Below the pieces are notes generated by a model. It saw only the letters and a program-made list of their open reading frames with translations, searched no databases and had not been told where the DNA came from. Positions 1 to 6,703 of a DNA stretch of 64,000 nucleotides are shown piece after piece. The DNA is from Kutzneria sp. CA-103260 (GTDB lineage Bacteria > Actinomycetota > Actinomycetes > Mycobacteriales > Pseudonocardiaceae): NCBI RefSeq assembly GCF_018263855.1, contig NZ_CP073318.1:10292001-10356000 (forward strand), read 5' to 3'. Both the position numbers and the translations under genes were made by a program. The first letter of the stretch is position 1, and each line of letters opens with the position of its first letter.

Positions 1-172
1 ACAACTTGTCCCGATTGATGACACAACATCACCCGTTCGGACGCAAAGTCCACGGATAGAGTGCGTAACAACTGCGGTGCGTACATCTATGTTCTACGTG
101 ATCGTGCGAGAGGTGCGGCTACCCCCAGAATCCCGGCCGCGACGACCAGCCTCTCGCAGGGAGGAGTTGGCC

Positions 173-403
173 ATGAGCTCACCAGAGGGCCACGAGGTGT
201 CCTGTCTCGGGTTCGGCAAGAAGCGCCGGGCCCTGCGCGTGTGGTCTGCTGGCGACAAGGTGGTGCTGCAGGCGCCCCCGGGCGAGGTCGCGTTCCTCTC
301 CGAGGAGGAGGTCGATCTGGTCATCTCCGCCTTGCTGGAGGCCCGCAAGCAGGCAAGGCAGACCGGCGCCCAGTGGATCGCCAACAGCGGCGGAGCCGCG
401 TGA
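173..403 (+). CDS. small conserved-looking protein, function unknown
   Basis: A 76-residue soluble protein that I do not recognise. The reading frame is open further upstream, to an ATG at 77, but I chose the ATG at 173 because GGGAGGAG lies at 159-166, and the 32 extra residues of the longer form are Arg/Pro-rich and look untranslated. The middle of the protein (Leu-Arg-Val-Trp, then Val-Val-Leu-Gln-Ala-Pro) looks like short beta strands and the rest like one charged helix. There is no signal peptide or membrane segment. Two hairpins follow the stop codon, so it is probably transcribed alone. Expression is likely; function is open. Confidence 0.6.
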   Translation: MSSPEGHEVSCLGFGKKRRALRVWSAGDKVVLQAPPGEVAFLSEEEVDLVISALLEARKQARQTGAQWIANSGGAA

Positions 404-407
404 AGAT

Positions 408-468
408 TCATCACCCGTTCCGGTGATGAGCTGGACCCGGGCCGGCCGTCCGCCAGCGGTCGGCCCGG
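408..468 (+). terminator. two tandem hairpins after the small unknown gene
   Basis: Stem 1 pairs TCATCACC (408-415) with GGTGATGA (422-429) around a 6-nt loop. Stem 2 pairs 437-448 with 457-468 (about 12 bp, one G-U) around an 8-nt loop. They sit 5 and 34 nt after the stop codon. Neither has a U-tract, which is common for terminators in high-GC actinobacteria. Confidence 0.6.
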
Positions 469-531
469 CACCGCGCGTTCGGGTCGCGTCAGGGTTTTGC
501 GCCGTGGCGTCCGGTTCCGTTGACGCGCGGA

Positions 532-537
532 TACCCT
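532..537 (+). promoter_or_regulatory. -10 element TACCCT of a likely leaderless phoU transcript
   Basis: TACCCT ends 7 nt before the GTG start at 545, so a start site at the usual distance would fall on or next to the start codon. No Shine-Dalgarno sequence is visible. This is the standard arrangement of leaderless actinobacterial mRNAs; the same hexamer lies 8 nt before the AfsR-like gene at 10571. Confidence 0.5.
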
Positions 538-544
538 CGGCCGG

Positions 545-1153
545 GTGGGCAAGGTCAAGCACCGTCGGCTCGACCAGTTGGCCGACCTGTGCCGCCAGGT
601 CGGAGAGGCCATGCAACGCGCGAGCGTCGCGCTGTTGGACGCCGATCTGACGCTGGCCGAGAAAGTCATCACGGGTGACGCCGCGCTGGCCAGATCCCGG
701 TCGGCGTGCGAGGAACAGCTGCTGGTCGCCACCGATCTGCGCGTGGTGCTCGCGGCCGTGCACGCGGTGGACACGTTGGAGCGCATGGGGGAGCTCGCGC
801 TGCACATCGCCCGCGCGGCCCGTCGGCGGCATCCGGCGCACGTGCTGCCCGACGAGCTGCGTCTGCCGTTCGCGGACATGGGCCAGCTGGCGATCACCCT
901 GGCCAACACCGCGGAGCAGGTGATCCGCACCGGCGACCCGGAGCTGGTCGGCTTCCTGGACGCCAGCGACGACGTGATGGACGACCTGCACCGCGCGGTG
1001 TTCGCCGCGGTCACCCGCGAGGACTGGCCGCACGGTGTCGCCGTGGCGGTGGACGCCACCGTGCTCAGCCAGAACTACGAGCGCTTCGCCGACCACGCGG
1101 TCTCGCTGGCCCGCCGCACGAGCGTCTTCGCCCGCGGCGAGCTCGCCGCCTGA
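545..1153 (+). CDS. phoU: PhoU-like phosphate signalling protein
   Basis: A 202-residue all-helical protein with two PhoU repeats, at about residues 5-90 and 105-195. Family-typical segments include the ATDLR-type turn near residue 57 (VATDLRVVLAAVHAVDTLERMGELA) and the matching YERFADHAV near residue 180. PhoU proteins restrain the PhoR/PhoP kinase pathway and the Pst phosphate transporter on the inner membrane face. The N-terminus is some 10 residues shorter than usual, consistent with leaderless initiation at the GTG. No pst or phoR gene is adjacent. Its stop codon lies in a hairpin shared with the convergent gene. Confidence 0.8.
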   Translation: MGKVKHRRLDQLADLCRQVGEAMQRASVALLDADLTLAEKVITGDAALARSRSACEEQLLVATDLRVVLAAVHAVDTLERMGELALHIARAARRRHPAHVLPDELRLPFADMGQLAITLANTAEQVIRTGDPELVGFLDASDDVMDDLHRAVFAAVTREDWPHGVAVAVDATVLSQNYERFADHAVSLARRTSVFARGELAA

Positions 1154-1172
1154 GCAGGTCGCTGCCTGCTCA
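1151..1172. terminator. bidirectional hairpin containing both stop codons
   Basis: TGAGCAGG (1151-1158) pairs perfectly with CCTGCTCA (1165-1172) around the loop TCGCTG. The phoU stop is the first three bases and the stop of the convergent gene is the last three, so one 8-bp stem holds both stop codons and can act on both strands. Confidence 0.7.
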
Positions 1173-1655
1173 GGTAGTCGGCTTGGGCGACGTCGTAGTC
1201 GAGGTTGGCGGCGTAGTGGTGGTTGTGGTGGTCGTCGTCGTGGTTGTGGTCGACGGCGGATCCGTGTGCGTCGGGATCGTCTCGGTGCCGGGGGGCGGGT
1301 TGCTGCCGCCCTGGTTCGGGGTGGTCGTGGTGGTGCTGGTCTTCGACGCGCTGGTGCTCGTCTTGGGCTTCGACGTGCTGCTGCTGCTCGACGCGCTGGA
1401 GCTGGTGTCGCCGCCGGTGGTCGAGCCGTCGGTGTCGGACGTCCCGGTCGACCCGCCGAACTGCTGCGACGCGGGATCCACGTTCTGGTGGGGGGACGAC
1501 TGGGCGGGCGCGCCCTGGCCGGCGGCCATGGCGGCCACCGAGGCGAACACGGTCGCCACCACGACCCCGGCCGCAGCCATCAGGACCTTGGTCGACTGCC
1601 GTGGTGCGCCGCTCCGCTTGGGCGGGCTCAGCAAAGCCCGCTCGGATGAGCTCAC
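1170..1655 (-). CDS. Ser/Thr-rich membrane-anchored or exported protein
   Basis: A 161-residue protein starting at the GTG at 1655, which has GGAGG four bases upstream. Residues 1-23 are basic and Ser-rich, residues 24-44 form one hydrophobic segment (signal anchor or signal peptide), and the remainder is low complexity: a Ser/Thr/Lys-rich stretch, a Pro/Gly stretch, then 13 consecutive Thr near the C-terminus. Such tails are typical of cell-wall-spanning, often O-glycosylated linkers of actinobacteria. No folded domain is visible. The repeated Thr codons make the DNA slippage-prone. The neighbouring CAP protein also carries a Thr-rich linker, so both probably act in the envelope. Confidence 0.7.
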   Translation of the reverse strand: MSSSERALLSPPKRSGAPRQSTKVLMAAAGVVVATVFASVAAMAAGQGAPAQSSPHQNVDPASQQFGGSTGTSDTDGSTTGGDTSSSASSSSSTSKPKTSTSASKTSTTTTTPNQGGSNPPPGTETIPTHTDPPSTTTTTTTTTTTTTPPTSTTTSPKPTT

Positions 1656-1703
1656 GCTGCCTCCTTCGTCGGCAGCGCGAGCACCGCTACTGTGTTCGAT
1701 CGC

Positions 1704-1722
1704 TCGCTCGCAAGCTCGCTCA
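1704..1722 (-). repeat. copy of a 19-bp dispersed repeat
   Basis: On the minus strand this reads TGAGCGAGCTTGCGAGCGA, identical to bases 33520-33538 of the plus strand. It lies in the 179-bp gap between the Ser/Thr-rich gene and the CAP gene, where I see no gene. Confidence 0.6.
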
Positions 1723-1834
1723 CGTGACCTCCTCGTTACCGCCCCGGCCAGAGAATACGGGTCGTGTCGGCCGTCGCGAAAAGCACTCAGTACGGGCGTC
1801 ACGCGATCCGGTGACGAAGCGGGAGTGCACGCGG

Positions 1835-2593
1835 CTACCTGCCGAAGTCCTGCACCCAGTACCACCCCTTGGTGGTCACGCCGATCCCGATCGTGGCGAA
1901 GCTGCAGTCCAGGATGTTGCGCCGGTGCCCGTCGGAGTGCATCCAGCCGTCCATCACCGCGTCCGCGCTGGTGTAGCCCTCGGCGATGTTCTCGCCGCCG
2001 GGGCTGGGGTAGCCGGTCTGCTGCTCGCGGTCGACGAAGGTCCGGCCGTCCTGCGAGGTGTGCGAGAAGTAGCTGTGCGCCGACATGTCGTCGCTGTGGC
2101 CCTGGGCGGCCCGGTCGAGGCGCTTGTCCTCGGCCAGCGGCTGGCAGCCAGCACTGGCCCGCGCCTGGTTGACCAGCGTCAGCACCCGGGCGGTCGCGCT
2201 GGTGTCGGCCGGCGGCTTGGCGGCCGTCGTGGTCGGGGCCGCGGTGGTGCTGGTCGGCGGCTGCGAGGTGGTCGTGGTGGTGCTCGTCGCCGTGGTCGTG
2301 CTGGTGGCCGTCGTCGTCGGCACCGCGGTCGTGGTGCTCGCGGGCGCGTCGGCGGTCGTGGTGGCCAGGCGGTCGTTCTGCTCGTGGCCGGCGGCGTTGC
2401 CCAGCTGCTGCGTCACCGCGGGCGACGCCGGGTTGAGCGGACTCGACTGGCCGAGGAGCACACCGGTCAGGGTCGCGGGCCCGACGGCGACCGACGCGCC
2501 ACCGGCGCACACGGCGCCGAGGGTCAGTCCGACGAGCATGCCGGCGGTGGCCGGTCGTCTGCTTCGGGGGCTCACGGCGCGCGACCGTACCAC
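1835..2593 (-). CDS. secreted CAP (SCP/PR1-like) domain protein
   Basis: A 252-residue protein. Residues 1-12 are basic, residues 17-37 are a hydrophobic signal sequence, and residues 75-130 form a Thr/Ala/Pro linker with several TTT runs. A CAP domain follows from about residue 133 to the end: VNQARASAGCQPL, HSDDMSAHSYFSHTSQDG, the GGENIAEGY motif, then HSDGHRRNILDCSFATIGIGV. Its two His and the Glu of ENIAEG match the conserved CAP cavity. Bacterial CAP proteins are exported, often calcium-dependent, and of largely unknown biochemical role. The GTG start at 2593 has no clear ribosome site; the GTG seven codons later is possible. Confidence 0.85.
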   Translation of the reverse strand: MVRSRAVSPRSRRPATAGMLVGLTLGAVCAGGASVAVGPATLTGVLLGQSSPLNPASPAVTQQLGNAAGHEQNDRLATTTADAPASTTTAVPTTTATSTTTATSTTTTTSQPPTSTTAAPTTTAAKPPADTSATARVLTLVNQARASAGCQPLAEDKRLDRAAQGHSDDMSAHSYFSHTSQDGRTFVDREQQTGYPSPGGENIAEGYTSADAVMDGWMHSDGHRRNILDCSFATIGIGVTTKGWYWVQDFGR

Positions 2594-2685
2594 TAATGGG
2601 TGACACTCGGGCGGGCGAACGGGGTACGACGTCCGGCACGCCCCCTTCCGGGCAGGTGGGAGGCGGTGCGCGGGATCATTGTCAG

Positions 2686-2976
2686 ATGACGGATTTCGAC
2701 GGGTCCCCGGTCCGCCTCACCGCCTGGGTGCACGGTCGTGTGCAGGGAGTCGGCTTCCGGTGGTGGACCCGCAGCCGCGCGCTGGAGCTCGGACTGGACG
2801 GCGCGGCCACCAACCTGGCCGACGGCCGCGTGCAGGTGGTGGCCGAGGGACCGCGATCTGCCTGCGAGAAGTTGCTCGCGGCGTTGAACTCCGACACCAC
2901 CCCTGGACGTGTGGAGTTGGTCGTCGAGCGGTGGTCGGAGGCCAGGGGTGTCCAAAAAGGTTTTGAAGAACGCTGA
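2686..2976 (+). CDS. acyP: acylphosphatase
   Basis: A 96-residue protein starting at the ATG at 2686. It carries the signature GRVQGVGFRWWTR (about residues 14-26), which holds the catalytic phosphate-binding Arg, and the NLADGRVQVVAEG strand with the catalytic Asn. Acylphosphatase hydrolyses the mixed anhydride of acyl phosphates in the cytosol. Length and motifs are normal. In mycobacteria acyP lies directly before smc; here the sigL-rslA pair and a secreted amidase separate them. Confidence 0.93.
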   Translation: MTDFDGSPVRLTAWVHGRVQGVGFRWWTRSRALELGLDGAATNLADGRVQVVAEGPRSACEKLLAALNSDTTPGRVELVVERWSEARGVQKGFEER

Positions 2977-3001
2977 ACCGCCCACGACCCGGCCCCGTAT
3001 T
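2974..3001 (+). promoter_or_regulatory. SigL-type ECF promoter driving sigL-rslA
   Basis: TGAACC (2974-2979), a 16-nt spacer, then CGTATT (2996-3001). This agrees with the mycobacterial SigL consensus (TGAACC, 16-18 nt, CGTgt) and overlaps the acyP stop codon. The transcript would begin almost at the sigL GTG at 3010, making a leaderless, self-activated operon. Confidence 0.65.
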
Positions 3002-3009
3002 GGACGTTC

Positions 3010-3528
3010 GTGGGTCAGAGCGCGAAGCGTAGTGACGAGTTGGCACGGCAGCTGTACGGCCGCTACCGGCGGCCGCTACTGGGCTACGTGCTCAGGGCGG
3101 TGCGCGGCGATTACCAGTACGCCGAGGACATCGTGCAGGAGACGTTGCTGCGCGCGTGGAAGCACTCAGACTCGCTGGAACCCGAGCAGGCCGGCCCGTG
3201 GCTGTACACGGTCGCGCGCAACCTCATCATCTCTGGCCACCGTCGCAAGGAGGCCAGAGCACCCGAGGTTCCGCTGGAGACCGATGAGCTCCCGTCGGGC
3301 TCCGACGAACTGGATCACGTATTGCAGGCCTGGCAGATTGCCGAGGCGATGCGGTCGCTCAGTCATGACCATCGCCAGGTCATCGTGGAGCTGTACTACT
3401 GCCGTCGGACCGTGTCCGAGGCTGCAACCGTGCTGGGCGTCCCCGCGGGCACGGTCAAGTCGCGCTGCTTCTACGCGTTGCGCGCGCTTCGGGGAGCGTT
3501 GGAGGAGCGGGGGGTGACCGAGCTATGA
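3010..3528 (+). CDS. sigL: ECF sigma factor, SigL-like
   Basis: A 172-residue sigma-70 family ECF factor. Region 2 spans about residues 15-75, with AEDIVQETLLRAWKH as region 2.2 and PWLYTVARNLIISGHRR as 2.3-2.4. Region 4 spans about residues 108-165 (SLSHDHRQVIVELYYCRRTVSEAATVLGVPAGTVKSR) and contains the helix-turn-helix. The sequence closely resembles mycobacterial SigL, it overlaps a RslA-like anti-sigma factor by 4 nt, and a SigL-type promoter precedes it, so three lines of evidence agree. SigL regulons in relatives concern cell-envelope and thiol stress. The start is a GTG without a Shine-Dalgarno sequence, consistent with leaderless translation. Confidence 0.88.
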   Translation: MGQSAKRSDELARQLYGRYRRPLLGYVLRAVRGDYQYAEDIVQETLLRAWKHSDSLEPEQAGPWLYTVARNLIISGHRRKEARAPEVPLETDELPSGSDELDHVLQAWQIAEAMRSLSHDHRQVIVELYYCRRTVSEAATVLGVPAGTVKSRCFYALRALRGALEERGVTEL

Positions 3529-4412
3529 GTTGCCAGCACTCAGTATCCCTTGGCGTCTACGTGCTTGGCTCCCTCGAACCGGGGGAGCGCTCGCAGATGG
3601 AGCGCCATCTCGCCGGATGTCCGTTCTGCCAGCAGGAACTGGTGCGGTTCTCGCCGTTGCCGGGGCTGCTGGGGCGGATCTCCTTGGCCGACTTGGAGGA
3701 CATCGACGGGTTCGACCTGGACCCGAGTTCACTCGGGCCACCAGGCGATCCCGGCCTGCCCGAGCACCCGTCCATGCCGCTGCCCCGGCCGCGGCCGATG
3801 AACCAGAACCGCATGCCGGACACGGGCCGGATGCCGGACCCGAACCTGGGCCGGCATCTGGTGCCGGAGCAGCCGCGGCCGCCCCAGCGGCCCGCGGCCC
3901 CGCAACGGCCGGAACCGCCGGCGCCGCAGTCGGGTCCGCAGTCCAAGGGCCCGCAGTCCAAGGGGCCGGCCAGCCGGCGCCGCAAGGACACCGACAAGCG
4001 CAACAGCAGGCGCAACTTCTTCGCCATGGCCGCGGTTCTGGTGGCGGCGGTGGCGGTGAGCGCCGTGTTCGTGCAGCGCTCGCTGACCAGCACGCCGGTC
4101 GCCGAGCAGCCGAACGCGGTCTGGCAGGCCACCGACCAGACCAGCAAGGTCGCGGCCAGCGCGGACATGCTGACCAAGGGCTGGGGCACCCAGATCAACC
4201 TCAAGGTGTCCAACCTGCCGGCCGGCCAGGTGTGCCAGCTGTTGGTGCACAACAAGAACGGCCAGACCCAGAGCGCCGGCTGGTGGCGCAACGGGACGGA
4301 GACCGAGAGCACGGTCCCGGCGGCCACCTCGTTCAACCTGGCCGACATCGACCGGATGGACGTGGTGACGGTGGACCAGAAGTTCCTCGTGGACCTGACC
4401 CCGAAAGCCTGA
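3525..4412 (+). CDS. rslA: zinc-binding transmembrane anti-sigma factor, RslA-like
   Basis: A 295-residue anti-sigma factor whose ATGA overlaps the sigL stop. The N-terminal anti-sigma domain has the zinc motif HLAGCPFC (H-x3-C-x2-C, about residues 26-33), which in RslA senses oxidation and releases SigL. Residues 75-155 are a Pro/Gln/Arg linker with a duplicated QSKGP unit. One membrane segment lies at about residues 163-185, and an extracytoplasmic domain follows; its GWGTQINLKV and GWWRN segments resemble the RslA C-terminus. The linker is longer than in mycobacterial RslA (about 250 residues), which is the main oddity. The Zn switch is family knowledge; only the ligands are seen here. Confidence 0.85.
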   Translation: MSCQHSVSLGVYVLGSLEPGERSQMERHLAGCPFCQQELVRFSPLPGLLGRISLADLEDIDGFDLDPSSLGPPGDPGLPEHPSMPLPRPRPMNQNRMPDTGRMPDPNLGRHLVPEQPRPPQRPAAPQRPEPPAPQSGPQSKGPQSKGPASRRRKDTDKRNSRRNFFAMAAVLVAAVAVSAVFVQRSLTSTPVAEQPNAVWQATDQTSKVAASADMLTKGWGTQINLKVSNLPAGQVCQLLVHNKNGQTQSAGWWRNGTETESTVPAATSFNLADIDRMDVVTVDQKFLVDLTPKA

Positions 4413-4423
4413 CGGGTAAGGGA

Positions 4424-4454
4424 AAAGGCCGGCCTCAGCCAGAGGCCGGCCTTT
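4424..4454 (+). terminator. strong terminator hairpin after rslA
   Basis: Twelve perfect base pairs, AAAGGCCGGCCT (4424-4435) with AGGCCGGCCTTT (4443-4454), around a 7-nt loop, starting 12 nt after the rslA stop and running straight into T-rich bases. Confidence 0.85.
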
Positions 4455-4459
4455 CCGTG

Positions 4460-4577
4460 CCGCGCGTTCCGCGCGGGGCGAGGTCGCTCCAAGCCGGTCT
4501 CTTCGCCTTGGCCGGGAAAATCGCTGAAAAGACGCGATTTCCCCGGCCCGCGGCTCCAGAGACCGGCGCGACCTCGC
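4460..4577. repeat. large nested inverted repeat between convergent genes
   Basis: A 7-bp hairpin (4460-4466 with 4470-4476) is followed by a compound structure. Its outer arms are 4478-4487 plus 4493-4502, pairing with 4558-4577 (20 bp, interrupted only by the 5-nt bulge 4488-4492). Its inner arms 4510-4524 and 4534-4548 pair over 15 bp with one mismatch, around a 9-nt loop. The whole fills the gap between rslA and the amidase gene (stop at 4589). It is far larger than a terminator needs to be and may be a mobile palindromic element or a structured RNA. Confidence 0.7.
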
Positions 4578-4588
4578 GCGTGTGAGTC

Positions 4589-6508
4589 CTACAGCGCCGG
4601 GACCAGCTGCACGTCGTCGGCGTTGACGTACTCGATGCGGTGGCCGTACTGGATCTCGTAGTACCGCGTCTTGCCGATGATCGGCTTGTTCACCGTGCCG
4701 GTCGGGTCCCACACCGTGGGCAGGTACTGCGCCGCGGCGGAGCCGCCGAACACGTAGCTCTGGCCCGCGCCCAGGGTGTAGGGCATCGGCACGATCGGCT
4801 GCGGCGTCACACCGGCCGGATAGGCCGACGCCTCCGGGTAGGCCCGGCCGTAGATCGGCACGGATGCCTTGCCGGGCTTGGGAGTCACCACCAGGCCGGC
4901 GGCGAACACGGCGTCCCTGGCGTGGAACCAGCCCTTCTGGCCGAGGTACCAGATGGCGACCCAGCCGCCCTGGCGGTCGGCGATGGCGTACTGCTGGCCC
5001 TCGGACGCCCGGCTGCCGACGTCGTTGACGTCCATGGTCTGCGGCGTGCCGGTGGGGTGCAGGCCGAGGTCGGTCAGCAGCGGCGACGAGTCACTGGGCT
5101 GCGAGTGCAGGATGACCTCGCTGGAACCCCTTGCCGGGCAGGGCGTTCCCGCCGTGACGCAGCCGGTGTACGGCACGTTGTTGGTGGCCATGTCGGGGTG
5201 GATGGTCAGCATGCCGAACGGCGGCACGGGCAGCGACGGCAGCCGCGGCGCGCCCAGCAGCGTGAAGTAGTGGTCCCAGTCCCAGTAGGGGCCGGGGTCG
5301 GTGTGCTGGGCGGGAACGGCCGGCCCGCTGATGCCGGGCACGTTGTCGTGGCCGAGAATGTGCTGGCGGTCAAGGGGAATCTGGTACTTGGCGGCCAGGT
5401 AGCGGATCAGCTTGGCCGACGAGCGGTACATCGCCTCGGTGTACCAGCCGGACTGGGCCAGGAAGCCCTCGTGCTCGACGCCGATGGACCGGGAGTTGAC
5501 GTACCAGTTGCCCGCGTGCCAGGCCACGTTCTTGGCCAGCACGTGCTGGTCCACGTGCCCGTCCTGGGACCGGATCGTGTAGTTCCAGCTGACGTACTTG
5601 GGGTCCTGGATCAGTTTGAGCGTGGTGTCCCAGGTGGCCTCGGTGTCGTGGATGACGATGTAGTCGATCTTCTGCGTGGCCGGCCGGTTGGACGTGTCGT
5701 AGTTGCCGTAGTCGTCCGGGCCGGGCCCGTACTGGGCGTAGGCGGCCGGGTCGAGCTCGCAGGACAGCCCGCGGGGGCACTCGGCGCCGCTGGAGTTGGT
5801 CGGCGTCAGGTGCAGCCCGGCCAGTTGGGCAGTGTTCGGCTGGACCGAGGCGTCGGCACGCAGCGTGACCAGCTGGCCGTCGTCTGTGGTTCGCGTCACA
5901 CCCTGTTGGATGGTCTGGAAAACCTCGTCGGCGAAGTCGGCCGCCGAGCCGCTGTCGGTGGCGCCGCTGTACTTCGCCACGGCCGCGTACCAGTCGCCGG
6001 CACCGCCGCTGTGCCGCTGGACCGAGGGCAGCTTCTGGTACGAGGCGAGCAGTGCGGCCCCGGCGCGGATGTTCTGGGTGACGTCGCCGCGCACGGCGGC
6101 GGCCGTGGTGCCGGCCAGCTCGGCGGCCTGCTGGACCGTCTGGAGCGCCGCCGCCGGCACGCCAGTCGGCGCGGGGGCCGGGTGCAGCGCCGGGCGGCTG
6201 TCGTCGCCGCGGGCGTCGTCACCGTCGAACTCGGTGCCCCGCAAGGTGTTCGCGGCGGCGAAGTCGGTGAGGTGCATGGGCCCGTAGCCGGCGGCCACGC
6301 TGGGTGTGCCGCCGTAGGTGTTCCACTGCGATTCCATGTACGACACGCCGAGCAGCACCTCGGCCGGGACGCCGAACTCGGCGGCCGCGGCGGCGTAGGC
6401 CTGCTGTCGGTCGGAGGGGAGCGCGGGGGCCGCGGAGGCCGGGCCGGCCAACGGCAGCAGGAGCGCTACGCTGGACGCCATCGCCAGCACGGCGGGGGTT
6501 CTGGGCAT
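4589..6508 (-). CDS. secreted N-acetylmuramoyl-L-alanine amidase (PGRP/amidase_2 fold)
   Basis: A 639-residue exported protein. I start it at the ATG at 6508, preceded by AGGAAG; a longer frame exists but adds an untypical N-terminus. Residues 1-27 are a signal peptide ending ASA. An N-terminal domain (about residues 35-200) resembles soluble lytic transglycosylase helices (YMESQWNTYGG, AGYGPMHLTDF). A zinc amidase_2 domain follows at about residues 275-420: VIHDTEATWD, HAGNWYVNSRSIGVEHEG and the distal HILGHDNVPG supply the expected ligands. The C-terminal 200 residues are beta-rich, SH3-like repeats (WVAIWYLGQKGWFHA) likely to bind wall polymer. The role is peptidoglycan stem cleavage outside the cell. 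Confidence 0.88.
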   Translation of the reverse strand: MPRTPAVLAMASSVALLLPLAGPASAAPALPSDRQQAYAAAAAEFGVPAEVLLGVSYMESQWNTYGGTPSVAAGYGPMHLTDFAAANTLRGTEFDGDDARGDDSRPALHPAPAPTGVPAAALQTVQQAAELAGTTAAAVRGDVTQNIRAGAALLASYQKLPSVQRHSGGAGDWYAAVAKYSGATDSGSAADFADEVFQTIQQGVTRTTDDGQLVTLRADASVQPNTAQLAGLHLTPTNSSGAECPRGLSCELDPAAYAQYGPGPDDYGNYDTSNRPATQKIDYIVIHDTEATWDTTLKLIQDPKYVSWNYTIRSQDGHVDQHVLAKNVAWHAGNWYVNSRSIGVEHEGFLAQSGWYTEAMYRSSAKLIRYLAAKYQIPLDRQHILGHDNVPGISGPAVPAQHTDPGPYWDWDHYFTLLGAPRLPSLPVPPFGMLTIHPDMATNNVPYTGCVTAGTPCPARGSSEVILHSQPSDSSPLLTDLGLHPTGTPQTMDVNDVGSRASEGQQYAIADRQGGWVAIWYLGQKGWFHARDAVFAAGLVVTPKPGKASVPIYGRAYPEASAYPAGVTPQPIVPMPYTLGAGQSYVFGGSAAAQYLPTVWDPTGTVNKPIIGKTRYYEIQYGHRIEYVNADDVQLVPAL

Positions 6509-6651
6509 GCGGGACTCTTCCTGAGTAGCCGGGACACCGCATACCGTGACTCCGGCCACCGTGGCCGTCAAGAAGTTACCCACAATTGGCCCGGGTCAGT
6601 TCATTCTTCACCGTTCGGCCCAGCGTGCGACTGGTCCGGCCGCACGCCGGG

Positions 6652-6657
6652 TACCCT
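6652..6657 (+). promoter_or_regulatory. -10 element TACCCT upstream of smc
   Basis: TACCCT lies 46 nt before the smc GTG. I see no good -35 at the usual spacing. The rest of the 195-bp gap 6509-6703 holds no gene. Confidence 0.4.
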
Positions 6658-6703
6658 CTGCCGATAACCCGGCCGGACCAACCACCGACGAAGGCGTGCT
6701 GAC

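Noticed and set aside
1200..1260. Trinucleotide-like GTG/GTC/GTT run, possible microsatellite
   Set aside because: It is explained by the poly-Thr tract of the minus-strand protein; the codons vary, so it is not a simple repeat.
6660..6667. GCCGATAA upstream of smc, identical to the WhiG -10 consensus
   Set aside because: No TAAA lies 15 bp upstream, and a TACCCT -10 overlaps the same place; a chance match is more likely.
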